Shown here piece by piece: positions 1 to 9,386 of a stretch of DNA of 64,000 bases. The translations under genes were made by a program, and so were the position numbers. The notes below the pieces were generated by a model that worked only from the letters and a program-made list of their open reading frames with translations, searched no databases and was not told the origin of the DNA. Each line of letters opens with the position of its first letter. Position 1 is the stretch's first letter. The stretch is from Arctopsyche grandis. Lineage: Eukaryota > Arthropoda > Insecta > Trichoptera > Hydropsychidae. The DNA lies in NCBI RefSeq assembly GCF_051622035.1, contig NC_135359.1, positions 22,788,001 through 22,852,000 of the forward strand, read 5' to 3'.

Positions 1-713
1 GATTAGAAATAATCGACAAAGAGCATGTAAGAGTAGAGAAAACGAATGTCGAGAAATTTCAAGTCGATAGAATGGAGTAGTAGCTTTTGATCGTTGTTAA
101 TTTACTGTCAATTGGCTTTGCATCTTTTGGTAAATATTGATATATATATTTTTTTTGGTTCATAGGCGGCTCTACAACATGATCGAGTTTCTGTCACCGT
201 CCTGCTAGTTTACCAACTCGGTCATGTTGGTTTGTCGCTACTTTACTTCCTTCCCACTCGTTACATTAAATAGTCGTCTCTTAACAATTTCGTCGTTTCG
301 TTCCATATGCCCCCCATAATAGTATAGTATGTATTGATTATCGTTACAATCTAAAAACAGTTAAGCAATAAGCTTGTCTAAAAATCATTAGAAAATGTAA
401 TTTTTTTTATTAAATACCTGTCATCGATTTTGTATTCTAATAATTTTGTAAAAAGAGCCTTGTAAAAATTAGGAAAATAGTTATTTTTCATTATTGAGGA
501 TAATATCTGGATTATATTGCACTGGTTGAGTATTTTAGTCTATTTTTTTCAATATTTAAATATCGTCGGAATTTATATTAAATGGTCAATATTAATGTTA
601 AATTAACTGGTAAGTTTTATTTTGACGAATGGTTAGTATTGCTTTTTGGTCGGTAACAACACGAGGTTGGTACAATCGTGATAGGCAATTCTATCCAACA
701 GGCATTGCTATTT
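1..713. other. AT-rich intergenic stretch, nothing recognised
   Basis: No open frame of useful length, no RNA gene and no repeat boundary were recognised. The stretch is AT-rich with several homopolymer runs, and it ends at the target-site duplication of the first palindromic MITE. Confidence 0.6.
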
Positions 714-969
714 GTTTTGGCGGTTCGGTGATTACTAGTCAAATGTGAACCGGTCACAGGACAACTGGTCGCTCTAGATCGGTCACATGTGATCACCCGT
801 CACACTAAAATTGGTCACACGTTAAAATCGGTCAACCAGTTATCTCGTGACCGATTTTAGGATGTGACCAGTTTTAGTGTGACGGGTGATCACGTGTGAC
901 CGATCTAGAGCGACCGGTTGTCCTGTGACTGTTTCACATATGACTAGTAGTCCGTTTACCGTTTTGGCG
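714..969. mobile_element. Near-palindromic Mutator-like MITE, copy 1, with 9-bp TSDs
   Basis: The element proper is 723-960 (238 bp), flanked by perfect 9-bp direct repeats GTTTTGGCG at 714-722 and 961-969. It begins GTTCGGTGATTACTAG and ends ACTAGTAGTCCGTTTACC. The whole element folds back on itself, with repeated GGTCAC/GTGACC blocks in the arms and no coding capacity. A second copy in opposite orientation with its own 9-bp TSD lies at 12801-13026. Nine-base TSDs are typical of the Mutator superfamily (8-11 bp), and the superfamily assignment rests on that alone. Confidence 0.85.
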
Positions 970-1253
970 AATGTGCGTCAGATTTTTATTATTTTTATAC
1001 TGACCATTTTGTTAAAATCCTGGCCGAAAACTGATCTATAAACTTACCGTTTAATTAATATTGAATACTGGGCAAAGGTATAAGGCTGGGTCTCCGACTG
1101 TGATTATTGACCAAAAGTCACTAAAATCACTATAACGGAACATCTGGCAGCCGAAAAGTTCATTATACTGACGATAACTATTATATTGAAGAGAACTCGA
1201 GTGCCAAATATTCCGTATTTGCGATTTTCGTGGCAAATATTGTCTTTTGGACG
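970..1253. repeat. Fragment of a diverged palindromic repeat (ACGGAACATCTGGCA type)
   Basis: Around 1130-1240 are two inverted half-sites. One is of the form ACGGAACATCTGGCAG and the other is GAGTGCCAAATATTCCGT. The same half-sites occur near 6495-6580, 18300-18400 and 30395-30530, so this is a dispersed family. The boundaries here are not clear. No gene is seen. Confidence 0.45.
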
Positions 1254-2342
1254 TGTAAGACAGGGAAGGTATGTTGACCGTATCCCGGTCTAACGAAACA
1301 CGTGTTGTGTAGTTTGAAAGAGGATCGTTTATTTTTGTTCAATTTGGTACAATGGTTATTGTATGTACGAAGAAGTTTCTTCGGAGATGTGATCTAGTTG
1401 AACTCTAGAGGCTCACTCTGCCGGTGGAGGTTGCTGCGTTGCTTTATAAACGTTTTGGGTTGAAGTGTGTCGTGTGCACATCTTTTGTTCTTGGTACTCG
1501 CGCTGCCCTAGTTATGCTGCGAGCGTGGTTTTATGGGTTCATACGCCTGAACGTAGTTCGTGGTTTTTATGGGTTCAGTATGTAGGCATATAGTACAACT
1601 GAAATGATCTCATCAGGTCACTGCGACACATATCTAGGAAAGTCATTAACGCATGGCACACGCTCGCCTCGTCAAAAGGTCGACACGTGTTTCTATACAC
1701 GTATCTGGGAAACAAAGGAAGAACACACTGAACCCATAAAAACCACGAACTACGTTCAGGCGTATGAACCCATAAAACCACGCTCGCAGCATAACTAGGG
1801 CAGCGCGAGTACCAAGAACAAAATATGTGCACACGACACACTTCAACCCAAAACGTTTATAAAGCAACGCAGCAACCTCCACCGGCAGAGTGAGCCTCTG
1901 GAGTTCAAACAGATCACTTCTCCGAAGAAACCTCTTCGTACATACAATAACCATTGTACCAATTGAACAAAAATAAACGATCCTCTTTCAAACTACACAA
2001 CACGTGTTTCGTTAGACCGGGATACGGTCAACATACTATGGAGGATGAACGAATGAGACGACTGGCATGTTAATGCACGTGTTTATTATATGACAGCTGA
2101 AGACAGAGTGAGTAGTGGCTCTCCGAACCCAGCCGGGTTGGTCCCCACTCGCAGGAAGGCAACCAAACTCGACCATGTCGTATAAGCGAGCCGCCACAAT
2201 ACCTTCCCTGTCTTACAAGTGTGTTCTTCCTTTGTTTCCCAGATACGTGTATAGAAACACGTGTCGACCTTTTGACGAGGCGAGCGTGTGCCATGCGTTA
2301 ATGACTTTCCTGGATATGTGTCTGTCGTACTATATGCCTACA
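1254..2342. repeat. Large composite foldback upstream of NAE1
   Basis: The arm 1254-1579 is repeated in inverted orientation at 1727-2035, with only a few differences by eye. The spacer 1580-1726 has its own inverted copy at 2219-2342, directly after the right arm. The right arm is interrupted at 2037-2198 by a separate insertion, after which the terminal ~20 bases of the arm resume at 2199. No protein could be recognised in any frame. Transcription through it would give a long hairpin RNA. Its right edge is about 170 bases from the NAE1 start codon. Confidence 0.8.
2037..2198 (-). mobile_element. Solo-LTR-like insertion in the foldback arm (162 bp)
   Basis: The opposite arm of the inverted repeat supplies the empty site (around 1254-1276). 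Compared with it, 162 bases have been added between two copies of ATAC (2033-2036 and 2199-2202). Read on the minus strand, the insert begins TGTGGCGG, carries AATAAA near its 3' part and ends CCTCCATA. That layout resembles a short retrotransposon LTR. No matching internal region is present in the window. The insertion itself is certain from the arm comparison, and the LTR identity is inferred. Confidence 0.5.
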
Positions 2343-2514
2343 GACGAGCTCAATGTAATCCATATAACCGTCAAAATAGTCGGTGACCCAGCACTATACT
2401 TAATTTGTTGCCGTAATGTTCGAGAGCATGGTCGGATAAAAATCGGTTGGGGTCGTCGGTGCGAGTGACAGTGGCTGTCGGTGGAGTGACAGTAGCTGTC
2501 AGGTGTCAGGTGTC
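2343..2514 (+). promoter_or_regulatory. Probable NAE1 promoter and 5' UTR
   Basis: This is the short stretch between the foldback and the NAE1 start. GC content rises sharply here. At 2464-2513 are imperfect direct repeats built on GTGACAGTGGCTGTC, GTGACAGTAGCTGTC and two copies of AGGTGTC. No TATA box is evident. The transcription start is not located. Confidence 0.4.
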
Positions 2515-4104
2515 ATGGACGGGCGGTCGCAGCAGTACGACCGGCAGCTGAGGCTGTGGGGCGGCGCGGGGCAGAGCGCGCTGGAGAGGGCGCGCGTGTG
2601 CGTGGCGGTGGGGGCCGGGGGGGGGCTGGCGGCCGCCACGGAGGCGCTGAAGGCGTTGGCGCTGGCAGGGGTGGGCGCGCTCACCGTCGTCGACGCCGCC
2701 ACCGCCGCGGCCGCCGATCTCGCCGCCAACTTCTTCCTGGAGGCGCAGAGCGTGGGCAGGGGTCGCGCGCACGAGCTGGTGCGTCTGCTGCTCGAGCTCA
2801 ACCCCGAGGTGCGCGGATACGCCGTGCCCGAACCCGTGCACCTGCTGCTGGCCGACCGGCCCGACTTCTGGGCCGACTTCGACGCCGTGCTGGCTTGCGG
2901 TCTGCCCGAACGCACTCTGGCCGAGTTGTCGCGTCGCCTCTGGGACGCCAACATCCCGCTTCTGGTCTGTCGCTCCGTCGGATTTCTGTCGTGCGTGCGC
3001 TTGCAAGTGAAGGAACACTACGCGATCGAGACGCACCCCGACAACTTGCCTCCCGACTTGCGTTTGCACACTCCCTTCCCTACCCTCGTCGAGTACGTCG
3101 ACAGTTTCGACCTGGACAACATGGAATTTAAAGATCACGCTCACGTGCCTTGGCTGGTCGTCCTGTACACGGCGCTTCAGACTTGGACGCGCGCGCACGA
3201 CGGCCGCTGGCCGCTCAGCTATCGAGATAAAGAACAAGTCCGGGAGATCATCAGAGCTGGCATCAAACGAGACGAAAATGGAGTTCCACTCGACGAAGAA
3301 AACTTTCAGGAGGCCATCCGAGCCGTCAACGGTTCCGTCATACAGACCACTCTTCCGAAACCGATTAAAGACATTTTGTACGACGACGCTTGTATCAATC
3401 TCACTCAGAAGAGTTCTCCTTTTTGGATCATGTGCTCGGCTATCAGAAGCTTCGTCGAAGAAGACGGAGCGGGAGCTTTACCGTTGAGAGGGTCGATCCC
3501 GGATATGACTGCCGCCACACAACATTATGTCAAACTTCAAAATGTCTATCGACAGAAGGCGGCCGCGGACGCGGAATCCGTCTATAGGCGAGTGCTTCAG
3601 TTGGTAGCCGAACTCAGCGTCGAGAGCATTAGCGAAACGGACGTCAAGTTAATATGTAAACACTCCTCTTCGTTGCACGTAATAAGAGGCTCTTGTATAT
3701 ATGACGAATACCAAGTCGGAAGTCCCATCTCCAGTTGTATCGCGAGGCACTTAGAAGAGCCGAATCCCATGATGATTCACTACGTTTTGTTGCGTGGAGC
3801 GGAACGATTCTATTCGGAACAATGCAGAGCCCCCGGTGAATGGGACCCCGAGACTGACATAGTCAAATTGAAGACTTGCGTGACTAAATTGTTGGGCGAG
3901 TGGTCGTGTCCACCGTTGGCCGAAGACGACTATGTTCACGAAATGTGTAGGTATGGTGGCTCAGAATTGCACAGCGTGTCGGCCTTTATGGGAGGGTGTG
4001 TCGCTCAAGAAATTATCAAACTAATCACCAGACAGTATATCCCGATAAACAATTTCTTCATTCACGAAGCTATGACTTGCAATTCGGCGACATTTACATT
4101 TTAA
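2515..4104 (+). CDS. NAE1: NEDD8-activating enzyme E1 regulatory subunit (APP-BP1), intronless
   Basis: The protein is 529 aa (human NAE1 is 534), collinear with the family from end to end. NAE1 pairs with UBA3 to adenylate NEDD8 and pass it to the neddylation E2. NAE1 itself has no catalytic cysteine. Visible landmarks are the N-terminal YDRQLRLWG (residues 8-16), a ThiF/Rossmann-like N-terminal half, THPDN near residue 180, ENFQEAIRAVN near 265, FWIMCSAIRSFV near 310, and the C-terminal block DDYVHEMCRYGG...AFMGGCVAQEIIKLITRQY ending SATFTF. I chose ATG 2515. A GTG four codons earlier is in frame, but the family starts at about this ATG. The first ~480 bases are extremely GC-rich and code for alanine- and glycine-rich sequence, while the 3' half is much less so. 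There is no intron. An AATAAA lies about 104 bases past the stop. Confidence 0.97.
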   Translation: MDGRSQQYDRQLRLWGGAGQSALERARVCVAVGAGGGLAAATEALKALALAGVGALTVVDAATAAAADLAANFFLEAQSVGRGRAHELVRLLLELNPEVRGYAVPEPVHLLLADRPDFWADFDAVLACGLPERTLAELSRRLWDANIPLLVCRSVGFLSCVRLQVKEHYAIETHPDNLPPDLRLHTPFPTLVEYVDSFDLDNMEFKDHAHVPWLVVLYTALQTWTRAHDGRWPLSYRDKEQVREIIRAGIKRDENGVPLDEENFQEAIRAVNGSVIQTTLPKPIKDILYDDACINLTQKSSPFWIMCSAIRSFVEEDGAGALPLRGSIPDMTAATQHYVKLQNVYRQKAAADAESVYRRVLQLVAELSVESISETDVKLICKHSSSLHVIRGSCIYDEYQVGSPISSCIARHLEEPNPMMIHYVLLRGAERFYSEQCRAPGEWDPETDIVKLKTCVTKLLGEWSCPPLAEDDYVHEMCRYGGSELHSVSAFMGGCVAQEIIKLITRQYIPINNFFIHEAMTCNSATFTF

Positions 4105-4207
4105 TCTCATTATGTTTACTAGTTTCAATTTAATCGAATACTTTTGTAAATATTACAATTTGGATAATTATTGTAAGCTTATTTAATACTTGTAATACGT
4201 ATTACAT

Positions 4208-4213
4208 AATAAA
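4208..4213 (+). terminator. NAE1 polyadenylation signal AATAAA
   Basis: This is a canonical AATAAA about 104 bases after the NAE1 stop codon, followed by a T-rich stretch. A second gene on the opposite strand ends about 460 bases further on. Confidence 0.7.
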
Positions 4214-4671
4214 ATTTGATTTTTCTACATTTTTTTTTCTCATATTTACATCAACATCTAAACATTATACTAGTTGTTGGGACGTTATTTTAAAATAGAG
4301 ACTAGATTTCGATGTGTGATTTTTTTAAATTTATTTTTCATTATAATTTTAGCATAAAAACAAAAGACTTTCTGTACTGATAAAAGAGTCATTAACTCAA
4401 TACTAATCAAAACTCAATTCATTAGTACAAAAATTTTTAATCAAATATAAAAAATTACCAATCTTCAACATCGCCAGTTCCTCATCAAAATCCACATCGA
4501 AAAAACAAGAGGATATCATTTCATGTAAAGAACTTCAGAAAGTATCAATTACAATAAGTGGCTGGCTCAATTTTTATGGGGTCAGGTACTGAATTTTTGT
4601 GGGCTTAAAAAAAAATTATTATGTACATATAAATAGAAAAACTTTGCACAGTAAATCAAATTTGAATAAAA

Positions 4672-4677
4672 TTTATT
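4672..4677 (-). terminator. Polyadenylation signal of the RING gene
   Basis: AATAAA on the minus strand, about 70 bases downstream of the stop codon at 4745-4747 of the RING gene. Confidence 0.5.
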
Positions 4678-4744
4678 GACTTCCTGTGAAAACTTACTCA
4701 TGTAAAAAGTTCTGACTCACCAATTCGTTCATGTTGTCGACAGA

Positions 4745-5248
4745 CTATCTTTTAGTATTTACGTCTAATTTTGCTATAAGTTTTTCAATTAAAGCGTTTG
4801 TTGTAATACATTTTATTCTCGAGGTTATAATCATCCTGAAATAAAATACGGTGCGCATAAAACAAATTAAAGAAGAATCATTCGTTTTACCTGCAAGTTG
4901 GACAGTGCGATATTTTTATTTTCCATTTGCTTATACAATAGTCGCAGAAGGAATGACCACAATTTAGAATTCTGCATTCAATAAAAAAAATCGTTGCATA
5001 TTGCACAAATCATTGCGGACTTTATAATTTTTTTATATTCCAGGATTAGAAATTTTTGTGTTGAATTGAGTTTGTTGCTTTTTTCCTTTTTACTAAAAGA
5101 TGTCTTTCGGGAAGATTTGCCATTTTTCCCAAACTTCTGTATTATATTGTAATAAAACAAATATGGCTATGGAGTTAGTGATTCATAATATTGTACAATA
5201 TCATATACTACATGACACTACCTTAACATCTGTCCTCATAAAACTCAT
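4745..5248 (-). CDS. Small RING-finger E3 ligase-like gene, three exons, one homopolymer frameshift
   Basis: I assembled this gene by eye. Exon 1 is 5222-5248 (ATG, 9 codons, donor AAG|GTAGTG). Exon 2 is 4891-5136 (acceptor ATACAG, donor CAG|GTAAAAC). Exon 3 is 4745-4835 (acceptor TTTCAG, stop TAG). The introns are 85 and 55 bases and the phases agree (0, then 2). A lysine-rich leader precedes a RING finger: ICAIC, then LNCGHSFCDYCISKW, then CPTCR. The order C-x2-C, C-x-H-x2-C-x2-C, C-x2-C is the RING zinc ligand pattern, and it is closest to the RNF8 RING. Exon 3 adds a short tail with NALIEKL. No FHA domain is seen, so it is a stand-alone RING of about 120 aa. The frame breaks in an 8-T run (plus-strand A run 4983-4990), between the first and second cysteine pairs. 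This is either an assembly error or a recent loss of function. It converges on NAE1. Confidence 0.68.
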
Positions 5249-6603
5249 CGTTTGTATATATAAATCGATAAATTTAAAACTTATAGTTGATTTAAATATT
5301 CAAGTAAAGAAGAGAAAACGTAATTTTTTTATATTTGTGTATATATATGTAGGTATATAAGTACATATAGTGTATCTGGGTATTATTTGTCACATTAAGA
5401 CAATTGAATGTCGTTTAATAGATTAATTCAAAAACGATTTAATAATATTATATATGTATATATATATCGATTAATTTGGATCAAGTTTTGACATTTATTT
5501 TTTTATTTCAATTTTTTCAGTTTTTTTTCACTAAAATAACTTTTGAATTAATAAACATAAATCAAATTGGTATTTTAATTTAATTAATAAACAAGTGTGT
5601 GAACATAGCTATTAGCTGTCTACAGTTATTAGTTATCGTCTTCAACATTTGCTTTCAATTATTATTTCAACTTCATGTCTTACTGCATATGTGTGGCGTA
5701 TGCAATCAATTGTACATTCTTGTTCAATATCCTTGACCAGGATTGACCGAGTAGCAGATGCAAGTATGTAGTGTCAGCCCTAAAATTTTCAGCGCCCTGG
5801 GCGTGAACTAATATTTGCCTCCCCCCCCCCATTTTTATTAAAGGTCTGACCGCACCATGCGTCTGCGACACGAACGAAAGTGAAACGAATTTTTGTCTGT
5901 TCGTGTACACCTGGTCAATGCATTTTTCAAAAACCCAGACCAAATGAATGGCGAAAACATACAGCGATGAACGGCACACTGTGTGCATGGCTCCTCACCG
6001 TGGTTGGTCTCCTACATTTCAAATATGGGATACACCGTTATCGATCACTGTCAAGCAAGGATAAATACAAGCATACAATTTGATCGAGTAAAGTCCAGAG
6101 GATCATCGTGGGGAATGGCCGACACGGCACTGAATGGCACACATCATTTTTTCGCATGTTTAAAGTAGAAAAAAAAAATACGTGCCACATTCACCGCCAT
6201 GTGATTTTGCCCGAACACGTGCGTGCTTTAAGGGATATGGAGATCGAACGATTCCGAGAATTTCCATTTCATTATTTTCTTCCTACTACTATCCTTGTTC
6301 TTTTATAAACTTACTGCACATAGTTTTGAATAGGATCAGGTATCTTTACATTTACAGGTATCGGAAAAAATTAACGGTTCGAAATTGCTCGTGCTCTCGA
6401 TTTTCTCGAAATTATAATCGTTTCCACAATGGTAAAAGGATTATTTCGCACATTAATTGCGCGCATGACAATCGTTACTACAAAAATCGTGAATACGGAA
6501 TATCTGGCACTCGAATTCTCGTAAGTACAAAATTTCGTGTGATGGAGTTTTTGGGTGCCAGATTTTTCGTGATCGAGATTTTCATGATGTGTTTTTTTAA
6601 TGA
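5249..6603. other. AT-rich intergenic stretch with unassigned repeat remnants
   Basis: No gene was recognised. A C-run with GCGCCCTGGGCG beside it (about 5787-5832) looks like a worn hAT terminus. The sequence around 6480-6590 carries the inverted GGAATATCTGGCACTCGA / GGTGCCAGA half-sites of the dispersed palindromic family. A short segment near 6025-6050 (TTCAAATATGGG...TATCGATCACT) recurs near 46340-46370, so part of the stretch is repetitive. Confidence 0.4.
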
Positions 6604-6751
6604 CGCTGAGGGTGCCAGAGGCGTCGGCGGCGCTGGGGGCGAAGGCATCGGGGGCGCCGGAGACGTCGGTGGCGCTGGGGGCATCTGAGACGCCGGGGGC
6701 GAAGGCTCCGGGGTGCCGGAGGCATCGGGGGCGCTGGGGGCGTCGGCGATG
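6604..6751. repeat. GC-rich minisatellite
   Basis: Tandem, degenerate units of about 18-24 bases built on GGCGTCGGCGGCGCTGGGGGC and GGCATCGGGGGCGCCGG run for about 150 bases and stop abruptly in AT-rich DNA. All frames give low-complexity Gly/Ala/Pro peptides that I do not regard as coding. Confidence 0.75.
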
Positions 6752-6879
6752 CACAAAACGTAATTCTTAATTCGTAATCACTTTGTAATCTCAGTCGTAA
6801 TTACTAATTCGTGCATCAATTTCTTTCCAAAACCAGTCGATTCAATATCTTTAACTTTATTTTTATTCGAGTTTCAATT

Positions 6880-6922
6880 CCTTTTCGAAACCACCCGTTG
6901 AAATCAACGGGACCAACACTAG
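6880..6922 (+). mobile_element. Helitron-type 3' terminus
   Basis: A perfect hairpin (CCCGTTGA, then TCAACGGG) lies about 8 bases before CTAG, which is followed by T. A terminal hairpin followed by CTRR and insertion before T is the known 3' signature of Helitrons. The 5' TC end was not located, so the length of the element is unknown. A hAT element has inserted 18 bases downstream. Confidence 0.6.
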
Positions 6923-6932
6923 TATATATTTA

Positions 6933-7737
6933 GATTTGGGCATGGGCGCCCGCAGAAAATTTTCTAAGGGGGGGGGCGCAAAATATTTTTAGTAATGTTT
7001 TAATGTAGTTTTAATTTACTGTAGCGTATTTGTATGGTGAACGAACGGACAGGACACTGTAGTAATAAAGGGCATCTTTCCCACGAATTGCCAAATCATT
7101 TGTTCCGCAAAATAAGATTGTTGAAATAATAGGATACAGTTTCTTTCTGTTTTCTTCAATAGTGCGTTTTACAGAATTATCTATCTGACAAATAATATCC
7201 TTATTTGGATCTCTAATGGTTGACGCGAAGTGTTCAGCATCTTGTTGAGACCCACGATGCCATGCTGAGCTGGTATGGTTTCTGGCACATTCATTAAAAT
7301 CTTTGTACTTTGTACAAGGAGTAGTAACGAAGGCACCTTGAATTCCTCTTTGAACTGGTTGCGGAAATAAAACACAGAAAATGCAAAAAGCACCTTTTAA
7401 CCTAGGTGAATATGATAACCATGGAGTATACTGGGTTAGCCAAGATTCCCCGAAACAACATTTTCCACTTCCTGACATGTCGCCTTCAAAATCATATGAC
7501 GGGTGAGGTTTGAATGGATAGTTAGCAAACGATACTTACGCTTAAGATCGATAGGAATCTTCGTAGTAGATTTTACATGGGCTGGCTCCAGACTGGCCAA
7601 CGCTCTGTCCCTCCACACTTTCATTATGCTAACACGAAGTGATTTAAAATAAAAGTAAAATTATTTGACTATTTTCAATCAATCCAGGGGGGGGCAAGCG
7701 CCCCCCTTGCCCCCCTGCGGGCGCCCATGGATTTGGG
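6933..7737. mobile_element. hAT deletion derivative with perfect 8-bp TSDs
   Basis: The element is 6941-7729 (789 bp). It is flanked by the direct repeat GATTTGGG at 6933-6940 and 7730-7737. Its terminal inverted repeats are perfect over 15 bases, CATGGGCGCCCGCAG at the left and CTGCGGGCGCCCATG at the right. Eight-base TSDs plus short GC-rich TIRs are the hAT hallmark. Inside, on the minus strand, is only an N-terminal piece of transposase, so the element cannot move by itself. Confidence 0.92.
7011..7624 (-). pseudogene. hAT transposase N-terminal fragment, TTF-type zinc finger
   Basis: The translation holds WLTQYTPWLSYSP, LKGAFCIFCVLFP, GAFVTTPCTKYKDF and SSAWHRGSQQDAEHF. This is the characteristic TTF-type zinc finger block found at the start of hAT transposases and ZMYM1-like proteins (cysteines FCIFC, then TPC, then WH). 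It lies in two overlapping frames (7011-7478 and 7436-7624). The DDE catalytic domain and the dimerisation region are absent. It lies entirely inside the 789-bp hAT element, so it is a remnant and not a host gene. Confidence 0.8.
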
Positions 7738-7814
7738 TAGTTTCCTGTGCGGCAATTTTCTTGTGCGACGAATTTTCGTGCAACAGCAAACTCGATTTTC
7801 GCAGCGGTGGTTAT

Positions 7815-9386
7815 TAGTCCGGTCAAATTAGACATTCAAGGATACATAAATTCACAACAAACTGAAAGCTGAAAAAAGTGATGCGATACATTACTTTTTG
7901 CGCAATTTACTTACACCCAGAATGAAGAAGAGGAAGATCAAGAAGAAGATCAAAAAGAAGCATTTGAAGATTATGAATCAGATGAATAATTTTCTCTACT
8001 TTTTAAACTCTTTACTCTAAACAGAATCACAACAGACCTGTGGAATAGGCCTACTGGGGAAACCACATTAAAAAAAACGCGCTAAATACACTACCTATAT
8101 AGGTGGCGTGGAAACGTGTACATATTATGACAATTACAACTTCTTGAATCGTTATATCTCAGAAATGGTGGCTCTTAAGAAAAAAAGTATTAATACATTT
8201 TTTATAGATAATTTTATGACCTACAATTTTTGTCTGAAGTAATTTTATGATAAAACTTACCGTTTTGCTGAAAATCATGAAAAACCCATATTTTTGACCT
8301 TTGCCCTCAGGTAAATTTTTTTCCAGGTATCAGAACGATGAGGAGTTTTGACATGTCATTTATAATTATGTTTTGAACAATTTTACTCACTTTATTTTAT
8401 TTTATTAATTGAAAAATCAACAGACAGGATGTACATAGATATGTATAAAAAAACAAATAGTAAATAAATAATATATGTAACATCCGAGTCCAATAATAGA
8501 TTTTTACAAAAGTGAAAAAGATAAATATGAGGAAAACAAATTAAAAAGTAAAGAATAAAGGCATGAAAAAATATGAAGAACATTGCATAATTAAACTATA
8601 GTATTAAAATATTTGGAAAAGGTTATAAAATAGAATATAAGAAGAAATTGAAATTTACAAATATAAAACAAATGAAAAAGGTAAATACAAAATAAACAAA
8701 TGAAAAGGAAAATAATGAAAGCTATAATATGATTAAATAGCACATTACATAACTAAACTAAAGTATAAAAATATTGGAAATATTGGAAAAATAGAATAGG
8801 AGAAGAAATGAATCAATCGGTCAAGATTCTCTTGATGTTAGACCTGAATTGATGTAGGGAAATACCAAATAGATCAACCTCATTCAGCTCTCCGTTAAAC
8901 ATACGATAAACGCGCTGCAGATAAAAATATTTTTGGGAATTAGTATTGAAAGGATCAAGTGAAAAGAGTGCAACGCGTCTAGAGTACCGAACTGGGATTC
9001 TGAAATTAACCTTATTCAGTAAATCAGAACAATCAAGGAAACCATTTATGAGCTTAAAGAAGAATATAGCATCAGTATGTCGTCGCCTGACAGAAAGATT
9101 GTTAAAAGAAAGGATTTTTAAAATGTCGGAAACAGTAGAATGGGTATAGGTAGGAAAAAGGTAGCGTAAGGATTTAATAAATTTAAGTTGAACTTTCTCA
9201 ATACAATTAATATGGGATAAATAAAAAGGTGACCAGATAATTGAGGCAAATTCAAGGTGAGACCTTACAAAGGAAAAATAAAGTAATTTTAGTACATAAG
9301 GATCATTAAACTTTACATCACACTTTCAGCGTGTTGTGAATTTATGTACCTTCACTGCTATTTTTTGGTCTAATTTGACCGGACTA
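7815..9386. mobile_element. TA-flanked TIR element carrying a LINE fragment
   Basis: GTCCGGTCAAATTAGAC at 7817 is repeated in inverted form up to 9384, and TA lies directly outside each end. The inverted repeats extend inward, with one indel, to about 50 bases and share ACATAAATTCACAACA. TA TSDs with such TIRs fit the Tc1/mariner-pogo group. Near the left end (about 7920-7989) an open stretch encodes an acidic Glu/Asp/Gln-rich tail ending in a stop. It could be a transposase C-terminus, but that is weak. The interior is occupied by a 5'-truncated LINE in antisense. Confidence 0.72.
8390..9325 (-). pseudogene. 5'-truncated non-LTR retrotransposon (C-terminal ORF2 piece)
   Basis: The minus-strand frame from 9325 to the stop at 8813 is open for about 170 codons but has no early ATG. 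It contains FVRSHLEFASIIWSPFY, EKVQLKFIKSLRYLF and FKLINGFLDCSDLL. This is the thumb/C-terminal region that follows the FADD reverse transcriptase in CR1/Jockey-type elements (compare VRSKLEYNAIVWNPHE in the copy at 13569-14303). An A/T-rich 3' UTR runs to an A-rich tail near 8390. The catalytic domain is missing because of 5' truncation. Confidence 0.75.

Noticed and set aside
2506-3237. Long antisense and alternative-frame ORFs over NAE1
   Set aside because: They arise from the high GC content of the NAE1 5' coding region. The sense frame matches NAE1 along its full length.
4444-4540. A short acidic minus-strand exon candidate (FDVDFDEELAMLK followed by GTAATT)
   Set aside because: It lies downstream of the RING gene stop and polyadenylation signal, is only about 25 codons, and has no partner exon in view.
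5680-5988. Upstream exons or an FHA domain for the RING gene
   Set aside because: I looked for the FHA pattern on the minus strand upstream of 5248 and found none. The 102-codon frame here includes worn repeat sequence.
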